Shown here: positions 33,007-42,432 of the stretch, piece by piece | How the letters are laid out: each line of letters starts with the position of its first letter | How positions within the stretch are numbered: the first letter of the stretch is position 1 | Assembly: GCA_023382715.1 (NCBI GenBank) | Contig: JAHDWP010000002.1 | Span: 202,867-266,866, forward strand | Direction: 5' to 3' | Origin: Anaerolineae bacterium | GTDB lineage: Bacteria > Chloroflexota > Anaerolineae > Aggregatilineales > Aggregatilineaceae | Length of the DNA stretch: 64,000 bases | Made by a program: the position numbers and the translations under genes | Notes under the pieces: model-generated | What the model was told of the DNA's origin: nothing | What the model saw: only the letters and a program-made list of their open reading frames with translations | Databases searched by the model: none

Positions 33007-34638
33007 CTACTCGCGAATGATCAGTCCGGTCGGCGTCCCGACGATGAACTGGTGCTTGTTGTAGGGCATGGGGATGCCGCCGCCCCAGCCGCCGGGCGTG
33101 AATGTCCAGTTGTCGAATACGGCGGCGTTGAAGACGACCACTCGCGCCGTGTAGTAGAGCGCCAGCATGGGCAGGTCTTCGGCCAGGATGGTCTGCATCG
33201 CGTAGACGGCCTCGCGACGCGCCTGCGTATCGGCCATGCTGAGCTGCGCGCTCGCCAGGGCGTCGAAGTCCGGGTTGCTGTAACCCAGCGCGCGCGCGAA
33301 TCCGCGCAGCGGGCTGCCGGTGGCGAAGCTGCGCCGCAGTTGATCCGGGTCGCCGCCCAGCCCCCCAAAGCCCACGACGGCTATCTCGTAGTTGCCCTCG
33401 GCGGTGGCAGCGTCCATCGTCGCCTGGTCCATGACGACATGCTCAATCGGGATGCCCACTTCGCCCAGGCCGCTCTCGATGATCTCCACCACGCGCGGCG
33501 AGGCCATGATCCAGTCGGTTGAGTAGGCCAGCTTGAGCGGCGTGCCGTCGTAGCCGGCCTCGGCCAGCAGCGCCCGCGCCTGCTCTGGGTCGTAGGCATA
33601 GTCGGGCACGTCCGGGTTGTAGAACGGGTTGGCGGGCGGCAGGAAGCCGGGGCTGCCCGCCTCGCCGAAGCCAAACAGGATGCGCTCGACCAGCGCCTCC
33701 CGGCTCACGGCGTGGGCGATAGCCTGGCGGACGCGCACATCGCGCAGCAGCGTGTCTTTTTCCAGGTTGAAATAGAGGAACATGCCCCACTCGCCGGGCG
33801 CGAAGCCCACTTCGTAGGGCGCACTGGCGAAGGGGGCCAGCATCTCCTCGGTCACGCCGCCGAACTGGTCGAAGGCAGCGATGTCACCGTTGAGCAGGGC
33901 CAGGTAGTTGTCGCTGGTGGGCACGAACTCGATGCGCTGCACATACGGATCGCCCAGGAAGAAGTCATGGCTGGCCTCGAACAGGTACGCGCCCTCGGCC
34001 TGGCTGTACTCGACCAGGCGGTACGCGCCGGTGCCGGTGAACGCTCCTTCACCCGTGTAGGTCTTGGGATCGGCCACGCTCTCCCAGATGTGGCGGGGGA
34101 AGATGAGCAGGGCCTCAGCAGTCGTCTGCAGGAAGGGCGCGAAGGGCTGCTTGAGGGTGATCGCCACCTGGTGCTCGCCCACCTGGGCGGCGGAGACAAT
34201 CTGATCGACCTGGGCCATAAACCAGGCTGTGCCGGGATGATCCAGGTAGTATTGGATGGAGAAGACCACGTCGTCAGCGGTGAAGGGCACCCCGTCCTGC
34301 CAGCGCACATCCTCGCGCAGGGTGAACGTCCAGGTCAGCTCGTCAGCGGACAGGCTCCAGCCCGTCGCCAGCCAGGGGATGGTCTCGCCGCTGGCGTCGC
34401 GCCAGACGAGCGTATCGAAGATGAGCGAGGCGCGCAGGTAGCCCGGCCCCCGGTTGAAGCCGAAAGGCGACGGGTGGCCCCAGTAGCCGCCGCTGGGCAG
34501 GCGCAGCACCGCCACCTTCTCGGCTGGCGGGGCGGCGGTGACCTGGTGGGCCGCGCCCGGTGGAAGCAGCCCGGCCAGCAGCAGGGCGATCAGCAGAGCG
34601 CTCAGCAGGGCGGCGCGGAAGGGTTGCGTGTGGGTCAT
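33007..34638 (-). CDS. Peptide/nickel-type ABC solute-binding protein (SBP family 5)
   Basis: 543 residues: signal peptide about 1-30 (ALLSALLIALLLAGLLPPGAA), then a periplasmic-type family 5 fold. Signatures: LREDVRWQDGVPFTADDVVF, GTGAYRLVEYSQAEGAYLFE, GDIAAFDQFGG, VRVRQAIAHAVSREALVERI, YDPEQARALLAEAGYDG. No Cys lipobox was seen, so it may be held by the N-terminal helix. GAGGAG precedes ATG 34638. Last gene of the minus-strand transporter set, separated from the ATPase gene by a family-C repeat. Confidence 0.92.
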   Translation of the reverse strand: MTHTQPFRAALLSALLIALLLAGLLPPGAAHQVTAAPPAEKVAVLRLPSGGYWGHPSPFGFNRGPGYLRASLIFDTLVWRDASGETIPWLATGWSLSADELTWTFTLREDVRWQDGVPFTADDVVFSIQYYLDHPGTAWFMAQVDQIVSAAQVGEHQVAITLKQPFAPFLQTTAEALLIFPRHIWESVADPKTYTGEGAFTGTGAYRLVEYSQAEGAYLFEASHDFFLGDPYVQRIEFVPTSDNYLALLNGDIAAFDQFGGVTEEMLAPFASAPYEVGFAPGEWGMFLYFNLEKDTLLRDVRVRQAIAHAVSREALVERILFGFGEAGSPGFLPPANPFYNPDVPDYAYDPEQARALLAEAGYDGTPLKLAYSTDWIMASPRVVEIIESGLGEVGIPIEHVVMDQATMDAATAEGNYEIAVVGFGGLGGDPDQLRRSFATGSPLRGFARALGYSNPDFDALASAQLSMADTQARREAVYAMQTILAEDLPMLALYYTARVVVFNAAVFDNWTFTPGGWGGGIPMPYNKHQFIVGTPTGLIIRE

Positions 34639-34674
34639 GGATGTGCTCCTCATAGACTGAATCTGGCTCATTGT

Positions 34675-34808
34675 GAATGTGTATCTGTTCCCCCCATCCC
34701 CGGCCTTTCCCCCTCGTGGGGGAAAGGGAGGCAAGCGCACGCGCTAAGCCCCTCCCTCCTTGTGGGGGAGGGGTTTGGGGCAGGGGGAAATAACTCCTCA
34801 AATAGCCT
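34675..34808. repeat. GC-rich repeat family C, copy 3, inside a transport gene set
   Basis: tcccccatccccggcctttc ccc ... ctccctccttgtgggggagg ggtttggggcaggggg ... ctcctcaaatagcctctcag. Reverse complement aligns with copy 2 (30041-30187). It fills the 171-base gap between the fused ATPase gene and the binding-protein gene, so it may change expression of the last gene. Confidence 0.55.
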
Positions 34809-34809
34809 C

Positions 34810-36585
34810 TCAGGGCCGGTTCCCGCCGCTGCTTGTCGTATACCAGTCGAACGACGGCGCGGCCCGCAGCAGCGCGCGCGTGTACTCGTGCTGCGGCTGG
34901 GCGAGCACCTGGCTGGACGGCCCGCCCTCGATGATCTGCCCGTCGCGCATGACCAGGATGCGATCGGCCACCTTGCGCACCAGCGCCAGATCGTGCGAGA
35001 TGAGCAGCAGACCCATGCCGCGCTCGTTCTGGATGTCCTCCAGCAGGGTGATCAGCTTGGCCTGCTCGCTGGCGTCCAGCATGGAGACCGGCTCATCGGC
35101 GACGATCAGCTTCGGCTCCAGCACCAGCGCGCGGGCGATGACCACCCGCTGCAACTGGCCGCCGCTCAGCTCGTGCGGGTGGCGTGCCAGAAAAGCATCT
35201 AGAGTGGGCAGCCCCACCGCCGCCAGCGCCTCGCGCACCCGCTCACGGCGCTCGGCGGGGGTGCCCGCCCGCTGCACGTCGAGCGGCTCGCGCACGATCT
35301 GGCACACCGTCAGGTAGGGACTGACGCTGTCGAACGGGTCCTGCGGGATCAACTGGATGCGACGGCGCAGGTGCCTGGAAGCGGAGCCGTTGTTCAGGGC
35401 GAGGGGGTTTCCCTCGAAGACGATCGAGCCGGATTCCGGATCGAGCAGCCCCACCAGCAGCCGGCCCAGCGTGCTCTTGCCACTGCCGGTCTCGCCCACC
35501 AATCCGACGACTTCGCCTTCGTACACTTCCAGCGACACATTGCGCACGGCCTCGACGTTCTGCGCCGGGCCGAGGTGACCGTTGGTGGTGAAGGTCTTGC
35601 GCAGACCTTCGGCGCGCAGCAGGGCGCGCAGCCCGCCCAGGTGACAGGCCAGCCGCCGCCCATTGTGCAGTTGCAGCGGCGGCTCGACGCGGCGGCACTC
35701 GTCCACTGCCTGGGTGCAGCGCGGGTGAAAGCGGCAGCCTGTCGGTGGGTGGGTGGGGTCGGGCATCTGGCCGCGAATCCCGCTCAGGTCACGCGCCGTG
35801 CTCATGTCCGGGTAGGCGCTGAGCAGCCCCCAGGTGTAGGGGTGGCGCGGCGCGCTGAGCACGTCGCGGGTCGCCCCCACTTCGGCCAGCTTGCCGGCGT
35901 AGAGCACGGCGACCTGCCCGGCCAGTTGGGAGACGGCGGCGAGATCGTGCGAGATCAGCAGCAGGGCCGTGCCGCGCTGGGCGCAAATGGCGCGCAGCAG
36001 GGCGATCACCTGGGCGCGCGCGAGCATGTCCTGGCCGCTGGTCGGCTCGTCCACGATCAGAAGCTCCGGATCGCAGCTCAGGGCCATGGCCAGCATCAGC
36101 CGCTGCTTTTCGCCGCCGCTGAGCTGGTGCGGGTAGGCGCGCAGATGGCGCTCGGTCAGGCCCACCTGCGCGACGAGCGCAGCAGCGCGCGCCGTCGCCT
36201 CTGCGCTGGACAGGCCCCGGTGCTCGCGCAGCGGCTCGCCGATCTGCTCGCCCATGCGGTACACCGGGTCGAAGGCGGTGCCCGCGTTCTGCACGGCCAG
36301 GGCGATGCGCTGCCAGCGCAGAGGCCGCCAGCGCCCTTCGTCCAGCCCGACCAATTCCTGGCCGCCCAACTGCACGCTGCCGCTCACGCTGCCCGCCGGG
36401 TGCAGGCCGAGCAGCGCCCGCGCCAGGGTCGTCTTGCCGGAGCCGGTCTCGCCGACGATGGCCAGCGAGTCGCCCGCATCCAGCGCGAACGAGACGCCGT
36501 CCACGACGCGGGCCGGGGGCTGGCCGGGCGCGGCGGGCGCAAAGATGACGCGCAGGTCGTGGACATTGAGCAGAGGGGCGCTCAT
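34810..36585 (-). CDS. Fused double ATPase of peptide-type ABC importer (DppD-DppF)
   Basis: 591 residues with two complete nucleotide-binding domains. Domain 1 (about 1-300): Walker A GETGSGKTT, signature LSGGEKQRLMLAMAL, Walker B LLIVDEPTSGQD, H-loop LLISHDLAAVS, then the oligopeptide C-terminal Cys-containing motif (CRFHPRCTQAVDECRR). Domain 2 (about 325-591): Walker A GETGSGKST, signature LSGGQLQRVVIARAL, Walker B LIVADEPVSMLD, LLISHDLALVRKV. DppD and DppF are usually separate. ATG 36585 overlaps the permease stop by 4 bases (ATGA). Confidence 0.93.
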   Translation of the reverse strand: MSAPLLNVHDLRVIFAPAAPGQPPARVVDGVSFALDAGDSLAIVGETGSGKTTLARALLGLHPAGSVSGSVQLGGQELVGLDEGRWRPLRWQRIALAVQNAGTAFDPVYRMGEQIGEPLREHRGLSSAEATARAAALVAQVGLTERHLRAYPHQLSGGEKQRLMLAMALSCDPELLIVDEPTSGQDMLARAQVIALLRAICAQRGTALLLISHDLAAVSQLAGQVAVLYAGKLAEVGATRDVLSAPRHPYTWGLLSAYPDMSTARDLSGIRGQMPDPTHPPTGCRFHPRCTQAVDECRRVEPPLQLHNGRRLACHLGGLRALLRAEGLRKTFTTNGHLGPAQNVEAVRNVSLEVYEGEVVGLVGETGSGKSTLGRLLVGLLDPESGSIVFEGNPLALNNGSASRHLRRRIQLIPQDPFDSVSPYLTVCQIVREPLDVQRAGTPAERRERVREALAAVGLPTLDAFLARHPHELSGGQLQRVVIARALVLEPKLIVADEPVSMLDASEQAKLITLLEDIQNERGMGLLLISHDLALVRKVADRILVMRDGQIIEGGPSSQVLAQPQHEYTRALLRAAPSFDWYTTSSGGNRP

Positions 36586-37472
36586 CGCTGCTTCAGCCTC
36601 GTGTCGAGGCGGCTTTCCAGGCCGATGCCGATCAGGGCCAGGGCCAGCACGAGCAGCGTCACGCAGACACCGGGCGGCAGCAGCCACCACAGCCAGCGGT
36701 CGGTGAGCAGCAGGCCGGGCAGGTTCAGGGCATGGCGCATCATCAGCCCCCAGCTTTTGGCAGTGGGATCGCCCAGGCCCAGGAAGGCCAGCCCCGCTTC
36801 CAGCGCCACCGCGTGGCCCGCCGCCGTCACCAGGCCGAAGACGATCAGCGGGGCGATCTGCGGCAGGATGTGGCGGGCAAAGAGATACAGCGGGCCGCCA
36901 CCGAAGCCGCGCGCCATGCGCACGTAGCCGCGCTGGCGGACGCTCTGCACCTGGGCGCGGATGATGCGCGCCGCCGGCGGCCAGGAGAGCAGGGCGATGG
37001 TCAGGATCATCGTCCCCAGCCCCGCGCCCAGCAGCGCATTGACCAGGATCAGCAGGGGCAGGCGCGGCAGGGCCAGGATCATATCCACCAGGCGCATCAG
37101 AACCAGGTCGAGCCAGCCGCCGGCGTAGCCCGCCGCCCCGCCGACCAGCACCGCCAGGGCCACCGTCCCCGCTGCTGCGCCCGCCGCGACGGTCAGCGAG
37201 ATGCGCGCGCCGTAGATCAGCTCGCTGAGGATGTCCTGGCCCACGTCGTTAGTGCCCAGGCGGTGCGCGGCGCCGGGCCGCTCCAGGGGTCTGCCGCTGA
37301 AGGCGTCCGGGTCGTAGGGGGCCAGCAGCGGGGCGAAGACGGCCAGCGCGGCCAGGATCAGCAGGAGCAGCAGGCCGGCGACGCCCTCGCTGCCCAGCAG
37401 CGCGCGCACTCGGCGGGGTGGATGCGCTGCCGCAGCAGGAGCGACCGGCAGGCGCAGGGCTTCGCGGATCAC
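36582..37472 (-). CDS. ABC permease, DppC type
   Basis: 296 residues. GTG start at 37472 with GGAGGG upstream, overlapping the previous stop (GTGA). Six helices; APYDPDAFSGRPLERPGAAH then RLGTNDVGQDILSELIYGAR is the DppC-type loop, and the EAA-like loop RQRGYVRMARGFGGGPLYLF lies before helices 5-6, with LEAGLAFLGLGDPTAKSWGL. Pairs with the DppB-type permease immediately upstream. Confidence 0.9.
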   Translation of the reverse strand: MIREALRLPVAPAAAAHPPRRVRALLGSEGVAGLLLLLILAALAVFAPLLAPYDPDAFSGRPLERPGAAHRLGTNDVGQDILSELIYGARISLTVAAGAAAGTVALAVLVGGAAGYAGGWLDLVLMRLVDMILALPRLPLLILVNALLGAGLGTMILTIALLSWPPAARIIRAQVQSVRQRGYVRMARGFGGGPLYLFARHILPQIAPLIVFGLVTAAGHAVALEAGLAFLGLGDPTAKSWGLMMRHALNLPGLLLTDRWLWWLLPPGVCVTLLVLALALIGIGLESRLDTRLKQR

Positions 37473-38440
37473 AGCGCTTCCCTCCGGCGCGGATCGAGGC
37501 GATACGAAAGCCAGTCCGCCAGCAGGTTCGCGCCGAGCACCAGGGCGGAGACAACCACGAACACGCCCTGAATCACCGGGTAGTCGCGGGCCACGACCGA
37601 CTCGAAGACCAGGCGGCCCATGCCGGGATAGTTGAACAGCGTCTCGATGAACAACGCCCCGGTCAGCGCAAAGCCGGCGTGCGCCGCCAGGTGATGAACG
37701 AAGGGGATCAGGGCGTTGCGCAGCGCGTGATGGCGCTTGAGCCGTCCCGTCGAAAGGCCCTTGGCGCGGGCGACGAGCATGTAGTCCTCGCCCAGGACGC
37801 CGATCATGCTGTTGCGCACCAGTAGGAACTTGCTGCCGACCAGGGCCAGCGTCAGTGTGACAGCGGGCAGGGCCAGGTGCGCCGCGTAGTCGCGCGCGGC
37901 CTCCCAGGGCGTGCCGTAGCGCGCGAAGGCAGTGCGCCCCCCGGCCAGCGGCAGCCAGTCCAGCCTGGCCCCGAAGACGATGAGCAGGATCATGCCGGTG
38001 AAGAAGACGGGCGCGTTGCTGGCGATGACGCTGCTGACAACGAGCGCCTTGTCCGTCGCCGACCCGCGCCGCCAGGCAGCCTCCGCCCCGCCTAGCACGC
38101 CCAACAGCGACGCCGCGCTCAGAGCGGTCAGCGTCAGCAGCAGCGTCCAGGGCAGGTGGGCGCGCAGCAGCTCGCCGACGGGCCGGTTCAGCCGGATGGA
38201 CTGGCCCAGGTCGCCCCGCAGCGTCCCGGCCAGATAGTCCGCGTACTGCTGAACCAGCGGGCGGTCGAGGCCATAGTACTCCGCCAGGGAGGCGCGAGTC
38301 GCGCTGTTGAACACGTAGGCGGAGCTGCTGGGATCGAGCAGGGCAGCCAGGGGATCGCCGGGCAGCAGGCGGGGCAGCAGGAAGTTGAGGGTCAGCACTG
38401 CCCACAGGCTGATGAGAAATCCCAGCGCACGGCGTTTCAT
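37469..38440 (-). CDS. ABC permease, DppB type
   Basis: 323 residues. Six helices; N-terminus LTLNFLLPRLLPGDP, then YGLDRPLVQQYADYLAGTLR and GDLGQSIRLNRPVGELL, and the EAA-type loop DYMLVARAKGLSTGRLKRHH followed by ALRNALIPFV, and IETLFNYPGMGRLVFESVVA. First gene of the minus-strand transporter set. Divergent from the second transporter set across a 417-base gap. Confidence 0.92.
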   Translation of the reverse strand: MKRRALGFLISLWAVLTLNFLLPRLLPGDPLAALLDPSSSAYVFNSATRASLAEYYGLDRPLVQQYADYLAGTLRGDLGQSIRLNRPVGELLRAHLPWTLLLTLTALSAASLLGVLGGAEAAWRRGSATDKALVVSSVIASNAPVFFTGMILLIVFGARLDWLPLAGGRTAFARYGTPWEAARDYAAHLALPAVTLTLALVGSKFLLVRNSMIGVLGEDYMLVARAKGLSTGRLKRHHALRNALIPFVHHLAAHAGFALTGALFIETLFNYPGMGRLVFESVVARDYPVIQGVFVVVSALVLGANLLADWLSYRLDPRRREAL

Positions 38441-38857
38441 GAGGCCCCTTCTGGCGGATGATCAGGCACGAGAGTCCATTATCGCGTGAGAGGCGACTTT
38501 GTGCAATAAATTACATCTGAGATTCATAGCAGGAATAGATCGTCGGCTGGCGTGCAACCCGTGCCGGGCAGAGCCAGCGCTGAGCTGCAACCGGCCCATC
38601 GGGCGGGGCGTTTGGGCGCGAACCTGTGCAAAACTCACAAGACCGGTTGCGTAACGGTCCTAGACATACTATCATCAGGAATAACCTGGATCGGTCAATG
38701 CGGACAGTCTCGCGACATTTACACGCGCCCATACATGGCTCCGCCACACTGTAGCTTGTAAATCACCTACAACACACTCACGCGCCAAAAGCTCTACTGT
38801 CCTGCCGGTCAATGGCGACAACGTTGTGCAGCGGGCAACTACCCTAAGGAGGAGACT
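38441..38857. promoter_or_regulatory. Divergent control region between two ABC transporter sets
   Basis: No gene. Contains AT-rich stretches (gcaataaattacatctgaga near 38500) and a small dyad gaccg-gttgcgtaa-cggtc at 38641-38659, followed by TACTAT at about 38669. A dyad next to a -10-like box suggests an operator, but no regulator gene lies nearby and the -35 box is unclear. AAGGAGGAG at 38847-38855 serves the + strand binding protein gene. Confidence 0.35.
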
Positions 38858-40432
38858 ATGCGCCGCTTTTTAGTCTTGTTAGTGGTTGTCAGCCTGGGCA
38901 TCACCTTTGCAGGCACTGCGGCTGCTCAGGGAGAGGAGAAAGTCCTGGTAGTTGGCCTTTCTGAGGACTACAAGTCCCTGGATCCCAGCCGGGCCTACGA
39001 GCCGGGCGGGTCGCTGATTCACGTCTCGGTCTACGATACGCTGGTCACATTCCCCTCGGACTCGGTGGGCGAGATTCTGCCCAACCTGGCCGCAAGCTGG
39101 GACATTTCTGACGATGGGCTGGTTTACACGTTCACTCTGCGCGACGACGTGGTCTTCTCCAACGGCGATCCGCTGACCGCCGAGGACGTGGTCTTCAGCT
39201 TCAACCGGATGAAGAACCTGAAGGGCAACCCCTCCTTCCTGGCCGACACCATCGCCAGCGTCGAGGCGACGGACGACCTGACCTTCGTCATGACGCTCAA
39301 TCAGCCCGACCCGGCCATCCTGGCCAAGCTGATCTTCGACGCCTTTTCGGTGCTCAATGCCGATGAAGTGCGGGCCAATGGGGGGACCGACGCCCCTGAT
39401 GCAGCCGAGACGGACACTGCCGAGCCGTGGCTGATGAACCACTCAGCCGGCACGGGGCCGTACATTGTCGAGAGCTACGAGCCGACCGTGCAGACGGTGC
39501 TGGTGCGCAACCCGAACTACTGGGGCGAGCCGGCCTACTTCGACCGCATCATCATCCGTAACCTGCCGGAGACCTCCACCCAGAAGCTGGCCCTGGAAGC
39601 CGGCGACATTGACATCGCTATGGATGTCATCGCCGATCAGGTGCCATCCTTCGAGTCGAACCCGGATATTGAAGTCTTCTCGACGCAGAGCGACACGCTG
39701 ATCTTCCTGCTGTGCAACCAGGACCCGGCGATTGGCGGGCCGGTCAGCAATCCGCTGGTGCAGAAGGCCATCCGCTATGCCGTGAACTACGAAGAGCTGC
39801 GCTTCCTCAGCGGCAAGGGCGCGAATAACCCGGCGGCGATGGTGCCCATCGGCTTCGGGGGCGCGCTCGATCCGTCGGAGGGGCTGACGCGCGACCTGGA
39901 CATGGCGCGCAGTCTGCTGGCCGAGGCCGGTTATCCGAATGGCTTTGAGATCAATTTCGAATACCCGGACTGGAACTACATCGGCACCGACTTCGGCATC
40001 GTCGCCCAGAAGGTTCAGGCGGACCTGGCCGAAGTGGGCATCAAGGCGACGCTGGTGCCGCAGGAATTCCAGACATCGCTCGATGCTTATCGCAGTGGCC
40101 GGCAAGGCTTCAGCCTGTGGCTGTGGAACCCGGACTATCAGGACACCCTGGACTACGTTGAGTTCCTGCCGGGAGGCGTGGTGGGCAACCGCGCCAACTG
40201 GACGGATGCCAACGCCGATCCGGAAATCCTGGCGCTGCGCGACGCGGTGAAGGTGGAAACCGACGCGGCCACGCGCAATGAGCTGTTCCGCGAGATTCAG
40301 CTCTACGAGCAGGAAAAAGGGCCGTTTGTGCCTCTGTTCCAGCCCGGCGTGCACTTCGCTTTCCGCAGCGATCTGCAAGGGTTCAACTATAACAGCCAGT
40401 GGCGTGTTGACCTGACGCTGCTGTACCGTTAG
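38858..40432 (+). CDS. Peptide/nickel-type ABC solute-binding protein
   Basis: 524 residues: signal peptide 1-23 (LVLLVVVSLGITFAGTAAAQ), then SBP family 5. Signatures: LVVGLSEDYKSLDPSRAYEP, FTLRDDVVFSNGDPLTAEDV, GTGPYIVESYEPTVQTVLVR, LVQKAIRYAVNYEELRFLSG, RDLDMARSLLAEAGYPNGFE. No lipobox Cys. AAGGAGGAG precedes ATG 38858. It heads a + strand operon with two permeases but no ATPase; the ATPase may be the fused one from the divergent set or encoded elsewhere. Confidence 0.93.
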   Translation: MRRFLVLLVVVSLGITFAGTAAAQGEEKVLVVGLSEDYKSLDPSRAYEPGGSLIHVSVYDTLVTFPSDSVGEILPNLAASWDISDDGLVYTFTLRDDVVFSNGDPLTAEDVVFSFNRMKNLKGNPSFLADTIASVEATDDLTFVMTLNQPDPAILAKLIFDAFSVLNADEVRANGGTDAPDAAETDTAEPWLMNHSAGTGPYIVESYEPTVQTVLVRNPNYWGEPAYFDRIIIRNLPETSTQKLALEAGDIDIAMDVIADQVPSFESNPDIEVFSTQSDTLIFLLCNQDPAIGGPVSNPLVQKAIRYAVNYEELRFLSGKGANNPAAMVPIGFGGALDPSEGLTRDLDMARSLLAEAGYPNGFEINFEYPDWNYIGTDFGIVAQKVQADLAEVGIKATLVPQEFQTSLDAYRSGRQGFSLWLWNPDYQDTLDYVEFLPGGVVGNRANWTDANADPEILALRDAVKVETDAATRNELFREIQLYEQEKGPFVPLFQPGVHFAFRSDLQGFNYNSQWRVDLTLLYR

Positions 40433-40450
40433 CGAGTCGTGTAACCTGTC

Positions 40451-40484
40451 GGCGGCGGGATTTGGGTCGCAAAATCCCGCCGCC
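40451..40484 (+). terminator. Intercistronic hairpin between binding-protein and permease genes
   Basis: Arms ggcggcgggattt (40451-40463) and aaatcccgccgcc (40472-40484) pair over 13 bp with an 8-base loop. No T run follows, so it is more likely an mRNA-stabilising or partial-terminator hairpin that keeps binding-protein levels above permease levels, as seen in many ABC operons. Stem is seen directly; role is inference. Confidence 0.6.
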
Positions 40485-40511
40485 TGATTCTGTGCCGACC
40501 CGAGGGATCGC

Positions 40512-41531
40512 ATGTCGCTGCACCAATTCCTGGCACGCCGTCTGGTGTTGATGATCCCCCTGCTGATTGGCATCTCGCTGGTCGCCTTCATCATCTCCAA
40601 CGCCATCCCCGCCGACCCTACAGCGGCCAATCTTGGCGAGCGCGCCGCCGCCGACCCCAAAATTGTGGCGGCCTTTCGCGAGAAGTGGGGCCTGGATGAG
40701 CCGCTGCACGTCCAATACCTGACCTATCTCTCGAACCTGCTCAAGGGCGATATGGGCACGTCCATTCGCAGCCGCCGCCCGGTCAGCGAAGAGCTAGGCC
40801 GTTTTCTGCCCGCCACGATTGAGCTGGCGACGTTCGGCATTCTGGTGAGCCTGGTGGCAGGAGTCATCTTCGGCGTCATCTCCGCCGTGTGGCGCAACCG
40901 TCCGATTGACTTCATTGTGCGCATCCTCTCCCTCATCGGTGTGAGCGCGCCGGTCTTCTGGCTGGCCCTGATCGGACTGATCTTGTTATATCTGCGCTGG
41001 GACCTGGTGCCGGGGCCGGGGCGACTAGACCCCAAGCTGCGACCGCCGCCGGGTGTCACCGGGCTGTACACCGTAGACAGCCTGCTGGCCGGGGACTGGC
41101 GCACCCTGCGCAACGCCCTGGAACATCTCATCCTGCCGTCCCTGGTGCTGGGGGCCTACTCTGCCGGGCTGATCACCCGCATCACCCGGTCGTCAATGCT
41201 CGAAGTGCTGTCTATGGAGTACATGACTACGGCGCGCAGCAAGGGCTTGCGCGAGTGGACGGTGATCACCCGGCACGGGCTGCGCAACGCCTTGATGCCT
41301 GTGGTGACGATCATCGGTCTTTCCTACGGGAATTTGCTGTCGGGGGCCGTGCTCACGGAGACGATCTTCGCCTGGGAGGGCATCGGGCGCTACGCCTACA
41401 ACGCCGCGCGCACGCTGGACTTCCCCGTGCTCATGGGCGTGAGCATGTTGATCGCCATCATTTTCGTGCTGATGAATCTGATCGTGGACATCCTCTACTA
41501 CTGGCTCGATCCGAGGCTGCGTCAGGCATGA
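40512..41531 (+). CDS. ABC permease, DppB type
   Basis: 339 residues, six helices. NAIPADPTAANLGERAAAD and KWGLDEPLHVQYLTYLSNLL then GDMGTSIRSRRPVSEELGRF are the standard DppB loop. The EAA loop MEYMTTARSKGLREWTVITR is followed by HGLRNALMPVVTIIGLSYG and TETIFAWEGIGRYAYNA. ATG 40512 follows gagggatc. The stop overlaps the next start (ATGA). Confidence 0.93.
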   Translation: MSLHQFLARRLVLMIPLLIGISLVAFIISNAIPADPTAANLGERAAADPKIVAAFREKWGLDEPLHVQYLTYLSNLLKGDMGTSIRSRRPVSEELGRFLPATIELATFGILVSLVAGVIFGVISAVWRNRPIDFIVRILSLIGVSAPVFWLALIGLILLYLRWDLVPGPGRLDPKLRPPPGVTGLYTVDSLLAGDWRTLRNALEHLILPSLVLGAYSAGLITRITRSSMLEVLSMEYMTTARSKGLREWTVITRHGLRNALMPVVTIIGLSYGNLLSGAVLTETIFAWEGIGRYAYNAARTLDFPVLMGVSMLIAIIFVLMNLIVDILYYWLDPRLRQA

Positions 41532-42385
41532 AACCGGGCAACAGCAGATGGCGCATTATTCGCAGGCGGGCGCGGCAGAACCCGCTGATGGTGGTCGGCC
41601 TGCTCGTCTGCCTGGCCTGGGTGCTGATCTCGCTGGGCGCAGATCATCTGGCTCCCGCCGACCCGCTGCGCCAGAGCGTGATGGAGCGGCTCCAGGCACC
41701 GAGCGCAAAGTATCCTTTTGGCACCGACCAGCTTGGCCGCGACGTGCTGTCGCGCGTGTTGTACGGGGGGCGCACATCGCTGCCAGCGGGCCTGCTGGTG
41801 ATCGTCAGCGCAACTTTCGTGGGCACCCTCTTCGGCGCGCTGGCCGGCTACGTGGGCGGCCTGTGGGACGAGCTGCTGATGCGCTTCACCGAGATTTTCA
41901 TGGCCTTCCCGATCATCATCCTGGCGATGGCTATCGCGGCGGCGCTGGGGCCGAGCGTGAACAATGCCGTGATCGCCATGAGCATTGTGTGGTGGCCGAA
42001 CTACGCGCGCGTGGTGCGCAGCCTGGTGATCAGCGTCAAATCCAACGAATATGTCACCTCAGCGCGGGCGATTGGGGCCTCGCCGGCGCGCATTCTCTTC
42101 GTCACTGTGCTGCCCAACTGCCTGGCCCCGGCGCTCGTCATGGCGACGCTGGACATCGGCAACGCCATCCTGATCTTCGCCGGGCTGAGCTTCCTCGGCC
42201 TGGGGCCGGAGCCTTCCTCGCCGGAGTGGGGGCGCATGGTCTCCGACGGGATCGATCACTACGATCAGTGGTGGCTGAGCACCTTCCCAGGGATCGCCAT
42301 TTTCACAGTGGTGATGGCGCTCAACTTCGTCGGGGATGGTCTGCGCGATCTGGCCGACCCGCGCACGCGCAAGGCGGTTCGCTAG
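41528..42385 (+). CDS. ABC permease, DppC type
   Basis: 285 residues. PSAKYPFGTDQLGRDVLSRV is the conserved periplasmic loop, EYVTSARAIGASPARILFVT the EAA loop, and AGLSFLGLGPEPSSPEWGRM the family end signature. Start ATG 41528 overlaps the upstream stop by 4 bases. Last gene of the set; no ATPase follows, and the patatin gene begins 354 bases later. Confidence 0.92.
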   Translation: MKPGNSRWRIIRRRARQNPLMVVGLLVCLAWVLISLGADHLAPADPLRQSVMERLQAPSAKYPFGTDQLGRDVLSRVLYGGRTSLPAGLLVIVSATFVGTLFGALAGYVGGLWDELLMRFTEIFMAFPIIILAMAIAAALGPSVNNAVIAMSIVWWPNYARVVRSLVISVKSNEYVTSARAIGASPARILFVTVLPNCLAPALVMATLDIGNAILIFAGLSFLGLGPEPSSPEWGRMVSDGIDHYDQWWLSTFPGIAIFTVVMALNFVGDGLRDLADPRTRKAVR

Positions 42386-42432
42386 CGCCCGATCGAAGTT
42401 CCCTCAATCCAGGATAGGTGTTCCCTGCCGTT

